Below are positions 33,305 to 41,281 of a stretch of DNA of 53,766 bases, in pieces; the stretch's first letter is position 1; the number at the start of each line of letters is the position of its first letter. The position numbers and the translations under genes were made by a program. Source of the DNA: Oscillospiraceae bacterium (GTDB taxonomy: Bacteria > Bacillota > Clostridia > Oscillospirales > Acutalibacteraceae); the NCBI GenBank assembly GCA_015066205.1, contig SVOV01000015.1:1-53766 (forward strand), written 5' to 3'. A model generated the notes under the pieces. It had not been told where the DNA came from, searched no databases, and saw nothing but the letters and a program-made list of their open reading frames with translations.

Positions 33305-34555
33305 ATGGCAACCAAAATCAATACATATACAAAGAGCCGTGAGTGGTTCGACAGAGCAACAAAGGTCGTTCCGTCAGGTGTTTACGGACATCTCGGTCCT
33401 GCAGAAGGAAACTTTATGCCTGTAACCTCGTTCCCTCTTATGGGTGACAGAGCTCAGGGCTCATATTTCTGGGATGTAGACGGCAACAGATTCATTGACT
33501 ATATGTGCGCATACGGTCCCAATGTTCTCGGTTACAATGACCCCGATGTTGATGCTGCTGCAATGGAGCAGCTCAAAAAGGGTAACTGTATGACATCTCC
33601 CTCTTATAAGATGGTAGAATTTGCAGAGCTTCTTGTTGATACCGTTGCTTGTGCAGACTGGGCATTCTTTGCAAAGAACGGTAACGATGTTACCACTGCA
33701 GCAATTATGACAGCAAGAGCCGCAACCCACCGTAAAAAGATCGTTTTTATAAACGGATATTATCACGGCGTTTCTCCCTGGACACAGAAAATCGACTATC
33801 CCGGCATTATTCCCGAGGATGTTGCAAATAACCTCTATATCGACTGGAATGATTTTGATCAGCTTCAGAAGGTATTTGATGACAATAAGGGCGAGATCGC
33901 AGCCTTTATTTCAACACCTTATATGCACGGCAACTATCTTGACAACAGTCTTCCTGCCGACGGCTATTGGAAGAAGGTAAGAGAGCTGTGCACAGCAAAC
34001 GGAACGGTTCTCATCGTTGACGATGTCCGTTGCGGCTTCAGACTTGATCTTGCAGGCTCCGACCATTACTACGGTTTTGAAGCTGACCTTATCTGCTTCT
34101 GTAAGGCTCTCGCAAACGGCTATAATGTATCAGCTCTTTGCGGTAAGGATTCTCTTAAGAACGCAGTAAGCTCACTTTCATACACAGGCTCATACTGGCT
34201 CAGTGCCATGCCTTTTGCTGCAGGTATTGCCTGTATCAATAAAATGAAGGAGCTTGATACACCTAAGATGTTCCGCGAGCTCGGACTTAAGCTCACTGAC
34301 GGGCTTAAGGAGGTTGCAACGGCAAACGGCTTCAATATGGTAGTTTCAGGCGAACCCTCACTCTTCTATTTAAGACTTGCAGACGACGATTCACTCTTTA
34401 TTCATCAGGACTGGATTCAGGAATGTGTCAAGAGAGGTATCTTCTTCGCAGGACACCACAATCACTTTATCAATGCTTCTCTTACTGAAGAGGATATCAA
34501 GTTTACTCTTGATGTTGCAGATGAAGCATTCAAAGCAATCAGAGCAAAATATTAA
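33305..34555 (+). CDS. Class III aminotransferase, glutamate-1-semialdehyde-aminomutase-like
   Basis: 416 residues, fold type I PLP enzyme. It starts with SREWFDRATKVVPSGVYGH, typical of HemL-like enzymes. Motifs: GYYHGVSPWTQ, LIVDDVRCGFR for the PLP-ring Asp, and Lys267 in FCKALANGYNVSA. It sits between the SCP2-like gene and a split transketolase, with 14 bp before and 41 bp after, so the substrate may be the ketone made by the transketolase. Haem synthesis is unlikely since no hem gene is near. It is shorter than, and diverged from, the enzyme at 28886. Confidence 0.82.
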   Translation: MATKINTYTKSREWFDRATKVVPSGVYGHLGPAEGNFMPVTSFPLMGDRAQGSYFWDVDGNRFIDYMCAYGPNVLGYNDPDVDAAAMEQLKKGNCMTSPSYKMVEFAELLVDTVACADWAFFAKNGNDVTTAAIMTARAATHRKKIVFINGYYHGVSPWTQKIDYPGIIPEDVANNLYIDWNDFDQLQKVFDDNKGEIAAFISTPYMHGNYLDNSLPADGYWKKVRELCTANGTVLIVDDVRCGFRLDLAGSDHYYGFEADLICFCKALANGYNVSALCGKDSLKNAVSSLSYTGSYWLSAMPFAAGIACINKMKELDTPKMFRELGLKLTDGLKEVATANGFNMVVSGEPSLFYLRLADDDSLFIHQDWIQECVKRGIFFAGHHNHFINASLTEEDIKFTLDVADEAFKAIRAKY

Positions 34556-34596
34556 TAGGGTGAAAAGAGTAACCCGAAATAAGGAGGAAAAAAACT

Positions 34597-35469
34597 ATGC
34601 CTTTAACAAAGCAAGAGTGGCTTGATCTTGAGAAAAAAGCCCACGAACTCCGTAAACTTACCCTTGATACAACATATTGGGCAGGTTCGGCACATATCGG
34701 CGGCGGTCTCAGTGTTCTTGATATTATGACTGTACTTTATCATAAGTACATGAATATCAAGGTTGAAGATCCCAACTGGGAAGACAGAGACAGATTTATC
34801 CTTTCAAAGGGACATGCAGGCGTTTCCTATGCCGCAACTCTTTGTGACTACGGCTTCAACGATGTTGAAATGCTTAAGACCTTTAACCTTTCAGGCTCAA
34901 AGATGGGTATGCATCTTGACTCCAATAAGGTTGTCGGTGTTGACGCTTCAACAGGCTCACTCGGCCACGGTATGTCAATAGCAGTAGGTACTGCTCTTGC
35001 AGCCCGTCTTCAGGGTAAGGACTATAAGACATTCGTTGTTCTCGGCGACGGTGAATGTGACGAAGGCTCAAACTGGGAAGCAGCAATGAGTGCCGTTCAC
35101 TATAAGACCACTAATATGATCAGTTTTGTTGACCGTAACAAGTGTATGATCGACGGCAGAACAGAAGATGTTATGAATCTTGAACCCTTCTGTGCAAAGT
35201 GGGAAGCATTCGGCTTCATCGTTAAGGAAATTGACGGTAACAACATCAGAGAGCTTTGCGAAGCTATTGATTTTGCTTATGAAAACAAGACCGACAAGCC
35301 CGTTATGATCGTTGCAAATACTCTTAAGGGCTGCGGTATCGACTTTATTGAAGACGATTATCTCTGGCATTACGGCGCATTCGATGATGAAAAGTATGAG
35401 AGAGGCAAGAAGGCTCTTGAAGAATCATACAAGAAGCGTTTAGCAAGAGTAGAAAAGGAGGCAAAATAA
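34597..35469 (+). CDS. Transketolase, N-terminal (TPP pyrophosphate-binding) subunit
   Basis: 290 residues forming the first half of a two-gene transketolase. Thiamine-pyrophosphate motifs: SAHIGGGLSVLDIM, SLGHGMSIAVGTALAAR and GDGECDEGSNWEA, with the Asp-Asn pair provided by VDRNKCMIDG. AAGGAGG upstream. The partner subunit starts one base after the stop. Split forms are common in Firmicutes and in natural-product pathways; this pair lies outside any pentose-phosphate gene set, which favours a special role. Confidence 0.92.
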   Translation: MPLTKQEWLDLEKKAHELRKLTLDTTYWAGSAHIGGGLSVLDIMTVLYHKYMNIKVEDPNWEDRDRFILSKGHAGVSYAATLCDYGFNDVEMLKTFNLSGSKMGMHLDSNKVVGVDASTGSLGHGMSIAVGTALAARLQGKDYKTFVVLGDGECDEGSNWEAAMSAVHYKTTNMISFVDRNKCMIDGRTEDVMNLEPFCAKWEAFGFIVKEIDGNNIRELCEAIDFAYENKTDKPVMIVANTLKGCGIDFIEDDYLWHYGAFDDEKYERGKKALEESYKKRLARVEKEAK

Positions 35470-35470
35470 G

Positions 35471-36481
35471 ATGGCAGGCGGAATGACTTATACAGCTGTT
35501 GATTCCACATCTCTTTCAACTGCTGAAATTTACGGTAAGGCTCTCGTTGAGCTTGGAAGAGCTCACCCTGAAGTAGTAGCACTTACTGCGGACCTTGCAA
35601 AGTCCACAAAGATCGGTGATTTCCAGAAAGAATTCCCCGACAGATTTTTCAATGTAGGTATTGCTGAACAGAATCTTTTCGGCGTAGCTGCAGGTATGGC
35701 TAAGGCAGGTCTTGTACCCTTCCTTTCGACCTTCTCACAGTTTGCATCCCTTCGTGCTGCAGACCAGCTTTCAACAGACCTTTGCTATCAGAATATCAAT
35801 GCAAAGGTTATTGCAACTCATTCAGGAACATCCTTCGGTCAGGCAGGCTCAACTCATCACGCTATCACTGACCTTGCAGTAACCCGTGCAATGCCTAATC
35901 TCACTGTTATCTGCCCCGCAGACGGTGTTGAAACATATAATGCTGTTATGGCAGCTTATGAAACTCCCGGCCCCTTCTATATCAGAATCAACCGCGGATT
36001 TGACCGTGTACTTTATAAGGACAGCGACTACGGCTTTGAGATCGGTAAGGCTGTTACCGTAACAGAAGGTACTGACCTTACAATCATTGCCTGCGGTTCT
36101 TGTGTATTCCAGGCTGTTCAGGCTGCTGACTTCCTTGCTAAGGCAGACGGTCTCAAGATCAGAGTTCTTGATATGCACACAATTAAGCCCATTGACAAGG
36201 AAGCTATTGTCAAGGCTGTTATGGATACCCGCCGTATTATCACAGTTGAAGACCATAATGTTCTCGGCGGTCTCGGCAGTGCTGTTGCTGAGGTTGTTGT
36301 TGAATCCGGTAAGGGCTGTGCATTCAAGAAGCTCGGTATTCAGGACAAATTCGCTCCCATCGGTCTTCACGAAGACATTATGTCTGACCTCGGTATTGAT
36401 GCTAACGGTATCATTGCTGCTGTCCGTGAAGTAATGAAGGCTGATTTCGAGCTTGATGATGACTGGGATGACGAGGTTTAA
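35471..36481 (+). CDS. Transketolase, C-terminal (pyrimidine-binding) subunit
   Basis: 336 residues, second half of the split transketolase. The catalytic Glu block is FFNVGIAEQNLFGVAAGMAK. THSGTSFGQAGSTHHAITDL, VICPADGVET and the C-terminal Rossmann-like part (LTIIACGSCV, VEDHNVLGGLGSAV) follow the family pattern. Acidic C-terminal end (ELDDDWDDEV). It starts one base after the N-subunit stop, so the two are made together. Confidence 0.92.
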   Translation: MAGGMTYTAVDSTSLSTAEIYGKALVELGRAHPEVVALTADLAKSTKIGDFQKEFPDRFFNVGIAEQNLFGVAAGMAKAGLVPFLSTFSQFASLRAADQLSTDLCYQNINAKVIATHSGTSFGQAGSTHHAITDLAVTRAMPNLTVICPADGVETYNAVMAAYETPGPFYIRINRGFDRVLYKDSDYGFEIGKAVTVTEGTDLTIIACGSCVFQAVQAADFLAKADGLKIRVLDMHTIKPIDKEAIVKAVMDTRRIITVEDHNVLGGLGSAVAEVVVESGKGCAFKKLGIQDKFAPIGLHEDIMSDLGIDANGIIAAVREVMKADFELDDDWDDEV

Positions 36482-36501
36482 TTCAGGAAAGGGTTGAAAT
36501 T

Positions 36502-37314
36502 ATGGCATCTGAAGCTATTTATACTAATAAAATATTCCTTTGCGGTGCTCTGCCTCTTCTGAAAACCATCGTAGCAGATGTTCCTTCTCTCAAGTCCAAG
36601 TTCAAGAATGTTCACTGTGTTTATCAGGTAAGCTGTCTTGACCCTGAAGCTCCTGACGGAAAATGGGCAACTCATTTCGTTGTAAACGGTGATGAATGGC
36701 TCGTTCACGCAAATAAGGTTGCTCACAGAGTAGGCAAGCAGAAATATGTTGAGCTTGAATTCAAGAGTGTTGATGCTATGAATGCATTCTTCAAGGGCAA
36801 GATCGGTCCCGCAACACTTCCCAAGATGAAGGGCGTCAATTTTATATACGAATTCGGCGTATTTATGATGGCTCTTCTTAAAATGGCAAACCTTTTAGGT
36901 CTTGAAACACCTCCCGAGGATGAGGAAACAAAGCGTCTTCTTGTTAAGTGCTATTTCTATCTTCTTTCCGTAGGTATTTCAACACTTAATAAGCTCGGTC
37001 ACGAAAAGATTCATGACTGGACACTCAAGAGCCCCGACCGTGTTTATGCATGGAAGGTCAACGGTGAAGACAGCGTTTCTGCTTTCATCCGTATCAAGGC
37101 AGGTAAGTCAAAGGCAGGTAAGGGTGAATATAAGAGAGCAATGCCTTTCTTCACAATGCGCTTTGATTCTCTTGATTCCGCTCTCGGTATCCTTATGTCC
37201 ATTGATGATATGCTTGAATCCGTTCGCTCGGGCAAGCTTATTATGGACGGTGCTCCCGAATTCGGTGCACAGATAGGCGAATATATGCTTCTTGTAGGCG
37301 CACTCGCAAAATAA
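36502..37314 (+). CDS. SCP2-like lipid-carrier-type protein 2
   Basis: 270 residues, AAAGGG upstream, 20 bp after the transketolase. It is built like the protein at 32529: first half with ATHFVVNGDEWLVHANKVAH and ELEFKSVDAMNAFFKGKIG, a helical middle (FMMALLKMANLLGLETP), then a second half with YAWKVNGEDSVSAFIRIKAG, FTMRFDSLDSALGILMS and SGKLIMDGAPEFGAQIGEYM. The closing Gly-Lys-Leu-x-Met-x-Gly strand and helix match SCP2 folds. Probably a lipid or acyl carrier or sensor. Paralogy with the 32529 protein is judged by eye. Confidence 0.55.
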   Translation: MASEAIYTNKIFLCGALPLLKTIVADVPSLKSKFKNVHCVYQVSCLDPEAPDGKWATHFVVNGDEWLVHANKVAHRVGKQKYVELEFKSVDAMNAFFKGKIGPATLPKMKGVNFIYEFGVFMMALLKMANLLGLETPPEDEETKRLLVKCYFYLLSVGISTLNKLGHEKIHDWTLKSPDRVYAWKVNGEDSVSAFIRIKAGKSKAGKGEYKRAMPFFTMRFDSLDSALGILMSIDDMLESVRSGKLIMDGAPEFGAQIGEYMLLVGALAK

Positions 37315-37325
37315 AATTAATATCA

Positions 37326-37366
37326 ACCGCCGACAGGCTCAATACCGGTCGGCGGTATTGTTTGAT
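37326..37366 (+). terminator. Hairpin after SCP2-like protein 2, weak terminator
   Basis: 9-bp stem ACCGCCGAC/GTCGGCGGT (37326-37334 with 37348-37356) followed by an interrupted T-run. Read-through into the acyltransferase at 37369 is likely, as no separate promoter is seen. Confidence 0.6.
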
Positions 37367-37368
37367 TT

Positions 37369-38652
37369 ATGAAGAAGAAAATAAATTCTAAAAAAGGGTT
37401 CTGGCTGAAGCTTGATAATGCAGCCAAGATATTTCCCGGACAAAACACAAGCACCTGGTCGAATTCCTTCAGAGTCTGTTATGAACTGAAAGAAAAAATC
37501 GATCCCCGAATATTACAACAGGCACTTATTGATATAATGCCGAGATTTTCCTGCTATGATGTCAGAATACGTTATGGCTTTTTTTGGTTTTATCTGGAAA
37601 AGAATGAGGATATACCTGAAATTCAGCCTGATATTAAAAATCCTTGCCACGCTATAAGATTCAATGAGAACAACAAGTTTCTGTTTAAGGTATATTACCA
37701 CGGAAACAGAATTGCTGTTGATGTCTATCATGTTCTGACGGACGGACACGGAGGTGCGCTGTTTTTGTCAACCCTTGTGGCAAGATATCTGAAGCTTCTC
37801 GGAAAGGATATACCGGCAGGCGGCTTTGTGCTTGATATCAATGATGAAAACACTCCCGAGGAGCTGGAGGACTCATTTGTTAAAAATGCTACCTCAAAGG
37901 CAAAATTCAAGCGTGCAGATAAATTTGTATACCACGCAAAGGGTACAAAAATGCCGCTTCATACCGTAAATATTACATCAGGAATTATTCCCTTTGACAA
38001 GCTTCACGCCCTGTCTAAAGAAAAAGGCGTGACCGTAACGGAGTTTCTCGCTGCGGTTATGCTTGATGTTCTTTGCAAAAAGCAGAGAAGAGAAAAGAAA
38101 AAAATGAAAGAGGTCAGTATTCAGATACCTATTGACCTCAGGCGTACCTTTGACAGCAGGACGCTGAGAAATTTTACCATATGTCTCAGGGTCAAGGTTG
38201 ACCCCAATAAGGGTGAATACACCTTTGATGAGCTTCTTGAACAGGTCAAGTATCAGCTGAGGCTCGAAAAAAATGAAAAAGAAGTAAATATGATGATAAC
38301 CGCAAATATGGGACTTGAAAGAAATATCCTCGTGCGGGCTCTCCCTTTGTTTATCAAGAATATCGGTGTCGGAATCTCTTTTGCAATAACTGCCGAGCAG
38401 ACCACATCATCTCTTATAACAAATCTCGGTGCCGTGGATATTCCTCCCGAAATGCGTGAACATATTGATAAATTTATTTTTATGCCGGCTCCCGGAAAGC
38501 TTAATGCCGCAAGGCTCGGGGTCGCAACGGTGAATAATAAGCTTTGTATAACATTTGCAAATATCTATAAGGAAAGCGATGTTGAAAGAGATTTTTTCAC
38601 AGCTTTCATAAAAATGGGAATTCCCGTGAAAATAGAAAGCAACCGGGAATAA
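37369..38652 (+). CDS. Condensation-superfamily acyltransferase (alcohol acetyltransferase-like)
   Basis: 427 residues of the CoA-dependent acyltransferase/condensation fold. The catalytic H-x3-D-G motif is intact at His121-Gly126 (YHVLTDGHGG). A second typical segment is VSIQIPIDLRRTFDSRTLRN with NFTICLRVKV near 260-280. Such enzymes move acyl groups to alcohols, amines or sugars and include wax-ester and mycobacterial PapA types. The next gene starts 13 bp on. As last steps of the operon above, it could acylate the product; that link is inferred from position. Confidence 0.75.
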   Translation: MKKKINSKKGFWLKLDNAAKIFPGQNTSTWSNSFRVCYELKEKIDPRILQQALIDIMPRFSCYDVRIRYGFFWFYLEKNEDIPEIQPDIKNPCHAIRFNENNKFLFKVYYHGNRIAVDVYHVLTDGHGGALFLSTLVARYLKLLGKDIPAGGFVLDINDENTPEELEDSFVKNATSKAKFKRADKFVYHAKGTKMPLHTVNITSGIIPFDKLHALSKEKGVTVTEFLAAVMLDVLCKKQRREKKKMKEVSIQIPIDLRRTFDSRTLRNFTICLRVKVDPNKGEYTFDELLEQVKYQLRLEKNEKEVNMMITANMGLERNILVRALPLFIKNIGVGISFAITAEQTTSSLITNLGAVDIPPEMREHIDKFIFMPAPGKLNAARLGVATVNNKLCITFANIYKESDVERDFFTAFIKMGIPVKIESNRE

Positions 38653-38665
38653 AGGAGATGAAAAC

Positions 38666-39370
38666 TTGTCTTACTGTGTAAACTGCGGTGTTGAGCTTGA
38701 TTCGAGTGCGAAGAAATGCGCACTTTGTTCAACTCCTGTTATAAATCCTAATATCAAAGATTTCAGTTCTGAGGATAAGCCGTTTTCTGAGGAGCTGCAG
38801 ATCCCGAAAGGTATAAAGAAAAGATTTATTGCCTTCGTCATCTCCGTTACTATGCTTGTACCCAACATCGTTATGTTTTTTCTCAATGTGTTTTTTATAA
38901 GACAGGGCTTCTGGTCGCTTTATGTTTTTGCTGCAAGCCTTCTCATATGGACATTGTTTGTTTTTCCGCTTTTTACGGAAAAGATAAAGCCGTTTCTGCT
39001 CTGGGGCTTTGATACCTTTGCCGTAAGTATATTCTTTACTATTATTTTTAAGGTTCACGGCGGTTATGATGCTGTGCTGAATTCTGTTCTTTGTACAATT
39101 GCTTTGGTTTCTGTCAGTGTGCTTCTTATTATGCTGTGGCTCAAATCAAGAAAACGCCATTGGACAAGCGTTGTTGTTATAACTCTGCTTTTATCCTCGG
39201 TCATATCGGTGCTTTCGGGTATTGCAACAGCATCCTTTGTGAAGAACTATAATTTCTTTGTTGTCGGTATCGTTATCGGAATATGTGCATTTGTACTGAT
39301 GCTTTTCTTTGTGTACTGCAACAGAAGTAAGCATATCCGTGCCTGGCTCAATAAAGCCTTCTATATATGA
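38666..39370 (+). CDS. Zinc-ribbon multi-span membrane protein (DUF6320-like)
   Basis: 234 residues from a TTG start with AAAGGAGATG upstream. Zinc ribbon Cys 4, 7, 18 and 21 (YCVNCG ... CALC), then about six hydrophobic spans from ~50 to the end (FIAFVISVTMLVPNIVMFF; LYVFAASLLIWTLFVFPLF). Clostridia often pair an alcohol-acetyltransferase-like gene with a DUF6320 protein of this design, so the two probably work together at the membrane. The DUF number is from memory and should be searched. Confidence 0.65.
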   Translation: MSYCVNCGVELDSSAKKCALCSTPVINPNIKDFSSEDKPFSEELQIPKGIKKRFIAFVISVTMLVPNIVMFFLNVFFIRQGFWSLYVFAASLLIWTLFVFPLFTEKIKPFLLWGFDTFAVSIFFTIIFKVHGGYDAVLNSVLCTIALVSVSVLLIMLWLKSRKRHWTSVVVITLLLSSVISVLSGIATASFVKNYNFFVVGIVIGICAFVLMLFFVYCNRSKHIRAWLNKAFYI

Positions 39371-39442
39371 CCTTTTTTTTGAAAAAACAGGGATTTTTTT
39401 GAAAATTGTTTGTTTTTTGCGAAAAAATTTAACATATTGGTA

Positions 39443-39471
39443 TTGATAAAAAAATAATTGTCGGTTATTAT
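39443..39471 (+). promoter_or_regulatory. Promoter of the 314-residue lipoprotein
   Basis: TTGATA at 39443-39448 and TATTAT at 39466-39471, spacer 17 bp. Confidence 0.72.
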
Positions 39472-39502
39472 AGAGGATGGTATTTTTTTAGGAGGAACAA
39501 TT

Positions 39503-40447
39503 ATGACTAAAGCAAAAAAAGCGTTAGCCCTTATCCTTGTAGTTTTAAGTGTATTTTCATTCAGCGGATGTCTGAGATATACAAGTAATATTCTCGAGGT
39601 AACAACACGCCCCAATCAGGGACAGGTTGAGAACACAACCACAATTTATATTCAGAACGGCACTCCCGGTGCAGAAACCACTACCCGTGCCCCTGAAGCA
39701 CAGACAACTCTTCCGCAGATAGGTGAGCTTACAACAGCTCCTCAGACTGAAATCACAACAGCTCCCCCTGCTGTTCAGCCAGAAGAGACAACTCAATCCG
39801 CCGAGAAGGATCCCTCCGGTTGGACTACTGCAGAAATTCTCAAATTCACAACTGATGCCGTAACAAAAACAAAGGCATACACAAGTAAGCTGACTGTTGA
39901 CCACGAGGAAGCATTCGATGTCCGTGTTACAAAGGCTCCCGGCGGAAAGCTTGTTATGGATACAGCCGACAGAATTATTGCAAGCGTTGCAAAGCCCTCT
40001 CAGGAGGTTCTTACCTTTACAAACGGCAGAACTGTCAACGGTGAGGGTGAGGATGTGCCTCTGCTTCTTCCCAAACGCGGTGCGTTTACTCTTACTCAGG
40101 ACGGTATTGCAAAAGCATATGCAAAGAAGAGCGGCAATGATACTATCATTCATATTCAGCTTGTAAAGGAAGTCGGAACACTTACAAACCATCCCAAGCA
40201 CCATGCGGCAAGTGTCGGCTATCTTGATGCATCCGATGTTGACCTCGGAAGCACTGTAACTCTTAACTATCTTGATATTACCTACACAGGCTCAACAATA
40301 GATATGGTAGTTAATTCCGACGGATATGTTTCATCTGTAAATTATAAGATTCCCATTCATATTGCTGTTGAAGCAAAGGTAATCGGTATTACTGCAGCAG
40401 GTGAATGCGAGGGCTCGCAGAGCGAAACCTGGAAGCTTAATTGGTAA
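39503..40447 (+). CDS. Putative lipoprotein with Thr-rich linker, function unknown
   Basis: 314 residues from the ATG at 39503 with AGGAGG at 39490-39495; a longer frame from 39458 runs through the promoter. Lipoprotein signal: MTKAKKALALILVV, hydrophobic core, then SFSGC with Cys22 as lipid site. Residues ~30-110 are a Thr/Pro/Glu-rich stalk (ETTTRAPEAQTTLPQ). The folded part (~115-314) is beta-rich with Lys/Thr/Asp and ends SQSETWKLNW; no catalytic motif seen. It looks like a lipid-anchored binding or scaffold protein. Own promoter and terminator. Confidence 0.7.
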   Translation: MTKAKKALALILVVLSVFSFSGCLRYTSNILEVTTRPNQGQVENTTTIYIQNGTPGAETTTRAPEAQTTLPQIGELTTAPQTEITTAPPAVQPEETTQSAEKDPSGWTTAEILKFTTDAVTKTKAYTSKLTVDHEEAFDVRVTKAPGGKLVMDTADRIIASVAKPSQEVLTFTNGRTVNGEGEDVPLLLPKRGAFTLTQDGIAKAYAKKSGNDTIIHIQLVKEVGTLTNHPKHHAASVGYLDASDVDLGSTVTLNYLDITYTGSTIDMVVNSDGYVSSVNYKIPIHIAVEAKVIGITAAGECEGSQSETWKLNW

Positions 40448-40454
40448 AAGGTAT

Positions 40455-40489
40455 AAAAGCGTTGTGTTACGGCACGGCGCTTTTTTGTT
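40455..40489 (+). terminator. Intrinsic terminator of the lipoprotein gene
   Basis: 12-bp stem with two G-U pairs (40455-40466 with 40473-40484), loop TTACGG, ending in six T. Confidence 0.85.
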
Positions 40490-40521
40490 TTTAAGCTTTT
40501 ATAAAAACAAAACATATATAC

Positions 40522-40550
40522 TTGATTTACAAAAAGGTGTCTGTTAAAAT
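40522..40550 (+). promoter_or_regulatory. Promoter of the ABC-2 exporter pair
   Basis: TTGATT at 40522-40527 and TAAAAT at 40545-40550, spacer 17 bp, with TGT before the -10 box. Confidence 0.75.
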
Positions 40551-40567
40551 TATATAAGGTGATAAAA

Positions 40568-41281
40568 ATGCTTAAAATTGAAAATCTTACAAAAACATAC
40601 GGCAATAAAAAGGCTGTTGATAATTTATCTCTTCATATTGAAAAAGGGGAGATATACGGCTTTATAGGTCATAACGGAGCGGGAAAGACAACAACCATCA
40701 AGGCTTGCTGCGGTATTCTCGGCTTTGACAGCGGAGAAATATATATAAACGGAAGCTCCGTAAAGGCGAATCCCTTGGAATGTAAATCCGTCCTCGCTTA
40801 TATTCCCGATAACCCCGATGTTTACGATTTTATGTCGGGAATTCAGTATCTGAATTTCGTTGCGGATATATTTAAGGTGGATGCCGAAATAAGACATAAC
40901 AGGATTAAAAAATATGCAGACCTTTTCGGTCTTACGGAGGATCTCGCACAGCCCGTAAGATCTTATTCCCACGGAATGAAGCAGAAGCTTGTAATAATTT
41001 CCGCTCTTATTCACTCTCCGAAGCTCATAATCATGGATGAGCCCTTTGTCGGTCTTGACCCCAAGGCGGCACATATATTAAAGGGTATTATGAGAGATAT
41101 CTGTAACGAGGGCGGTGCAATTTTCTTTTCCACTCATGTTCTTGAGGTTGCAGAAAAGCTTTGCGATAAGGTTGCTATAATAAAGGACGGAAGGCTTATT
41201 GTTTCGGGCAGGACAGATGCTGTAAGAGGCGATGCTTCTCTTGAGGATGTTTTCCTTGAATTGGGGGATGACAATGCTTAA
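40568..41281 (+). CDS. ABC transporter ATP-binding protein
   Basis: 237 residues from the ATG at 40568, preceded by AAGGTGA; the GTG at 40559 is inside that ribosome site. Walker A GHNGAGKTT near 37, signature SYSHGMKQKL near 132 (SHG in place of SGG, common in ABC-2 exporters), Walker B LIIMDEPFVGLDP near 153, switch His in FFSTHVLE. Pairs with the permease that starts inside its 3' end. Exported substrate unknown. Confidence 0.9.
   Translation: MLKIENLTKTYGNKKAVDNLSLHIEKGEIYGFIGHNGAGKTTTIKACCGILGFDSGEIYINGSSVKANPLECKSVLAYIPDNPDVYDFMSGIQYLNFVADIFKVDAEIRHNRIKKYADLFGLTEDLAQPVRSYSHGMKQKLVIISALIHSPKLIIMDEPFVGLDPKAAHILKGIMRDICNEGGAIFFSTHVLEVAEKLCDKVAIIKDGRLIVSGRTDAVRGDASLEDVFLELGDDNA

Noticed and set aside
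28886-34555. Haem synthesis by the two HemL-like aminotransferases
   Set aside because: No hemA, hemB or other tetrapyrrole gene in the region, and both lie with sugar-type aldolase or transketolase genes.
39557-40204. 215-codon Cys-rich frame on the minus strand
   Set aside because: Shadow of the lipoprotein gene; Cys comes from reversed Thr/Ala codons (ACA/GCA).
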